Shown: piece by piece, positions 23,310-26,029 of the stretch
How the letters are laid out: each line of letters opens with the position of its first letter
How positions within the stretch are numbered: position 1 is the stretch's first letter
NCBI GenBank assembly: GCA_036794395.1
Contig: DAIRGS010000066.1
Location: 1-26,029, forward strand
From: DASXMX01 sp036794395
GTDB lineage: Bacteria; Planctomycetota; Phycisphaerae; Tepidisphaerales; Tepidisphaeraceae
Reading direction: 5' to 3'
Length of the DNA: 26,029 bases
Notes under the pieces: model-generated
Databases searched by the model: none
The model's input: the letters and a program-made list of their open reading frames with translations, nothing else
What the model was told of the DNA's origin: nothing
Program-made: the position numbers and the translations under genes

Positions 23310-25696
23310 TGGTAACCTCCTGCGCTGTTGGCAAACCGCTGTGCGGCCTGCTTCTCATCTTCCAGCCCGTTCCAAAGACCTGCGCCGTTGGTCCATTTCA
23401 ACCACTGCTGCCAGTATTCCTTCGGCATCGAAAACGCCCCGTTCGTAAATGCCTCCTGCGGCATCCGCGACAGCAGCGTCATCGCCCGCTCATTGGCGCG
23501 CTTGGCTTCGTTGAAATTGCGTTTTTCGCAATAGGCATTGACGATCTGCACGTATGCCGACAAGGCAGACGCATCGTCTTTGTATCGCATGGCCGCCACG
23601 TCGTACGCGGAGATGGCGCCGTCGTAGTCTTTCAGGGCATACATGCAATCGGCCCGGTAAAAATACGCCAGCTTCAGATACAACCGATCCAGCTCCCCGC
23701 CCGGCTCGCGGTCTTTGAACATTTCAATCAGCTTCTCGAAGTAGCGCTTGGCGTTGCCGAGTCGTTCAGCGCGAGCCGCCTGGATTTCGGCCTGATTGGA
23801 TTTCGGATCGGCCGACTTTCCCGTCAGCAATGCCGCCGCGCTCTTGCGATAACCATCGGCGGTCAGGAAAACCAATTGCGGCATGCGAGGGTCGTTCGGA
23901 TAGCGCTGGGCGATTTCGTCCAGCCGTTGGATCGCATCCTCAAAGCGAGAAGTGCGCGAGTAGAGCTGAGCCAGTTCGAATAATGATTGCCCAAACTCCT
24001 CAGCTTCGGGAGACAGCACCGGGCTTTGCAAAACTCCAATCAGTACCTTTTCAGCGCGTGCATAAAATTCCGGCCCCTTGGCGATGTAAGCCTGCGCCAG
24101 CGGAACCCCCGACTTTGATGCCGCGAGACTTTGCGGATATCGGAATTGGTTCCGCTCGAATGCCCCGATCGCCTTATCAAACAACCCCATCGCCTGATAC
24201 CCCCGCCCAAGCCGCAGCAGTGCATCAGGAGTTTGCCCATCATCAGGCCGCTCGGCAGCGAACAGCTCCAGCGTGGATGTCACCATCTGAAGCTCGCCCG
24301 CGCGGTCATACAACTCCACCGCCTTCCACATCGCCTGGGCATGTTCCTTGTCGTTCGAAACGGTCAGGGAGTGCGAGTATCCCGTGTACGCGTCTGCCGC
24401 GAGAGTTCGATACTTCCGAACCATCTGCTGACGGCTGAGCTTTTCCACCGCGTTCGGTGCTTCGAGCAGGGAGCCTTCAACCTGATCCGATAGCTTCTCG
24501 TAAGTTGATGCCAACCGGCTGTAGAAATCCGAAGTCACCGTCGGCTCAAGTAATCTCTCGTATCCGAGCAATTCCAGGGCGCCGTTGAGCTTCTGCTGCC
24601 CCACCATCACCGCCGCCGCCTGCCGGATGCCCGCCACCACCTCCGGCTTGTCCTTGGCCGCCGAAGCATCGCCAAGCATCTGATTGGCCAGTTCGTGTAT
24701 ATCCGAAAGCCCGCCCGCATCTTGTCCCAATCCAATTCGAGTCTGAGCCCGGCCCAACCTCGCGAGCCGTGCGATGGGCGAGCCCGGGTGGCCCGTCAGC
24801 ACCGCCTGATAAAAGCTCCCCGCCTCTTTCATGTCCCCCTGCTGCTGGCGAATCTTTCCCAGCAGGTACGCGGCGTCGGCATCCAGCGGGTGCGAGGTCT
24901 TCAACTGGTTCCGCGCCAGCCGCAAAAGTCTTTCTGATTCCGGAATCTGCCCCAGCTTCCACATCGCGTAGCCCAGCCAGTAGTTGCTCTCGCCCTGCGC
25001 GCCAGGGTCCTGGCTCAGGCCTCTTGATTCATCGAATAGTGTTTTGGCTTCGATGTAGCTGCCGCGTGCGGTAAGCAGCCGGCCTTTTTGGCGCAATCCC
25101 CACGCGCGTTCCCCATCCGCGAGCTTCGGCTCCTTCAAGTATTCGTCGATCGATGCCTCCGCCGGAGCCTTGTCGGCTTGCGTCAGTTGGAGGTCGATCA
25201 CCTTCCGCTGAAGGTGCGGAAACCGCCGCGGGTCCATCGCCATCGCCCGGCGATAACTCTCCAGCGCCTTCTCAGGCTCGCCGGTCGCGTCGTAGCTGTC
25301 TCCAAGCCTTCGGTATGTATCGGCATCGGGCTTAACGCCGTCGCCCATCGCAAGGCGCGTCTGTTCAATGATGCTCGCGTGGTTGGTTGCCAGTGAAAGA
25401 TGACGCTGCGCTTGCGCCTGCTCCAGCGTCTCGGCCATCATCAGATGGACTTTCCCCTCGCGATCCGGCGTCAACTTCTCCGTCGTCAGGACCTTATTGA
25501 GCTGATCCAGCGCCGCTTCCGGGCGATTGTAATTGAGGTAAATCCGCGCGACCTGAATCTTCTGGTCGATCGTCAGCCCATGACCCGGATTAATGAAGAG
25601 GTATCCCGCCGCCCCGAATAACCCCACCGACAGCACCAGCAACGGAAGTTGCCAAAGGTGTGCAAATCGAGGATTTCCACCCGACGAGGACGACAT
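23306..25696 (-). CDS. Membrane-anchored TPR-repeat protein heading the flagellar cluster
   Basis: A 796-residue protein with one N-terminal membrane segment (about 17-37, LPLLVLSVGLFGAAGYLF) followed by many tetratricopeptide repeats. Clear units include TYRRLGDSYDATGEPEKALE near 127-146, NYWLGYAMWKLGQIPESERL near 230-250, ALLRLGRGYQAMGLFDKAIG near 490-510, and FELAQLYSRTSRFEDAIQRL near 565-585. The body probably lies outside the cytoplasm as a protein-binding scaffold. I know of no standard flagellar gene of this kind, so its role is open; FlgN-like coupling through an ATGA overlap suggests a motility function. AAGGAAG precedes the ATG. The 333 bases upstream to the window end hold no gene I can support, only an AT-rich repeat. 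Confidence 0.82.
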   Translation of the reverse strand: MSSSSGGNPRFAHLWQLPLLVLSVGLFGAAGYLFINPGHGLTIDQKIQVARIYLNYNRPEAALDQLNKVLTTEKLTPDREGKVHLMMAETLEQAQAQRHLSLATNHASIIEQTRLAMGDGVKPDADTYRRLGDSYDATGEPEKALESYRRAMAMDPRRFPHLQRKVIDLQLTQADKAPAEASIDEYLKEPKLADGERAWGLRQKGRLLTARGSYIEAKTLFDESRGLSQDPGAQGESNYWLGYAMWKLGQIPESERLLRLARNQLKTSHPLDADAAYLLGKIRQQQGDMKEAGSFYQAVLTGHPGSPIARLARLGRAQTRIGLGQDAGGLSDIHELANQMLGDASAAKDKPEVVAGIRQAAAVMVGQQKLNGALELLGYERLLEPTVTSDFYSRLASTYEKLSDQVEGSLLEAPNAVEKLSRQQMVRKYRTLAADAYTGYSHSLTVSNDKEHAQAMWKAVELYDRAGELQMVTSTLELFAAERPDDGQTPDALLRLGRGYQAMGLFDKAIGAFERNQFRYPQSLAASKSGVPLAQAYIAKGPEFYARAEKVLIGVLQSPVLSPEAEEFGQSLFELAQLYSRTSRFEDAIQRLDEIAQRYPNDPRMPQLVFLTADGYRKSAAALLTGKSADPKSNQAEIQAARAERLGNAKRYFEKLIEMFKDREPGGELDRLYLKLAYFYRADCMYALKDYDGAISAYDVAAMRYKDDASALSAYVQIVNAYCEKRNFNEAKRANERAMTLLSRMPQEAFTNGAFSMPKEYWQQWLKWTNGAGLWNGLEDEKQAAQRFANSAGGYQ

Positions 25697-25937
25697 TGGC
25701 TTCCTTGCCTTACACGCCGACGCACTTCATAAGCGCCCGTCGTTCGCAGACAATCCGTTGCCCGCAACGACATCAACCGGCAGCCGCGTGCCCAAAACCA
25801 CCCGCCAGCGCACCGAATAAGTCACATCCGATAATAATCGGCTATTCCCCAAACGCAAGCCCACCCCCAACTTGCACCGTCGCAACGCCGCCAACCGTCC
25901 ACAAAACCCACTTCCCATCGCACCCACCTCCTCACCC

Positions 25938-25980
25938 GAAATCTCAAATCTTCAAATCTGAAATTTCAAATCTGAAATCT
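25938..25980. repeat. AT-rich short tandem/inverted repeat (aaatctgaaatttc type)
   Basis: Bases 25938-25980 repeat units of aaatct, tcaaatct and gaaatttc, with internal dyad symmetry (aaatctgaaatttcaaat). It is an intergenic low-complexity repeat in the region upstream of the flagellar cluster. The rest of 25697-26029 shows no confident promoter or gene. Confidence 0.6.
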
Positions 25981-26029
25981 CCCCGGCCTCCTTGTCTCCA
26001 TGTCTCCCCTCCGTGCCTTCGCCCCATCC

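Noticed and set aside
25780..25796. Possible sigma54-like GG...GC spacing upstream of the TPR gene
   Set aside because: Only the GG and TGC elements fit; the CAC core is out of register, which is expected often by chance in GC-rich DNA.
25727..25927. Minus-strand frame of 66 codons upstream of the TPR gene
   Set aside because: It has no recognisable family and no clear ribosome binding site, and it overlaps the expected promoter region; not supported as a gene.

Overview
The window looks like a chromosomal segment of a GC-rich, flagellated Planctomycetota bacterium, possibly of the Phycisphaerae. This rests on family resemblance recalled from memory, not on a search. The clues are a Tat-exported Gfo/Idh/MocA oxidoreductase, a tyrosine integrase with the N-terminal style I associate with planctomycetes, a single-strand flagellar operon containing a MotE-like protein and a large TPR protein, and many intergenic inverted repeats.

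Bases 1-6416 form an accessory region bounded on the right by tRNA-Val(GAC) on the minus strand. A tyrosine recombinase lies immediately past the tRNA 3' end, the usual layout of an element integrated into a tRNA gene. To its left lie a translationally coupled two-gene module I do not recognise, a 5'-truncated SGNH/GDSL esterase remnant, a coiled-coil protein with a signal-like N-terminus, a small conserved-looking protein, a MITE-like inverted repeat, and the first 26 codons of a cas1 gene running off the window. I found no second att copy, so the left end of the element was not located and may lie outside.

Bases 6450-11242 are ordinary housekeeping or metabolic genes. A Cof-type HAD phosphatase and a DeoR-family repressor diverge around an inverted repeat that could be the repressor's operator. 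An exported Gfo/Idh/MocA dehydrogenase converges on kbl (glycine C-acetyltransferase), with a strong stem-loop between them.

Bases 11342-25696 are one minus-strand flagellar cluster. In transcription order it runs: a membrane-anchored TPR protein, FlgN-type chaperone, sensor histidine kinase, NtrC-type sigma54 activator (FlrB/FlrC-like pair), flgB, flgC, fliE, fliF, fliG, fliH, fliI, fliJ, a MotE-like protein and fliK. The first three genes overlap by ATGA and the kinase is followed closely by the regulator. The structural genes then build the proximal rod, MS ring, C ring, export ATPase complex and hook-length control. Three different repeat elements sit exactly in the fliF/fliG, fliG/fliH and fliI/fliJ gaps.

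The likeliest place for something undescribed is the two-gene unknown module beside the integrase. Its function cannot be read from the sequence alone.
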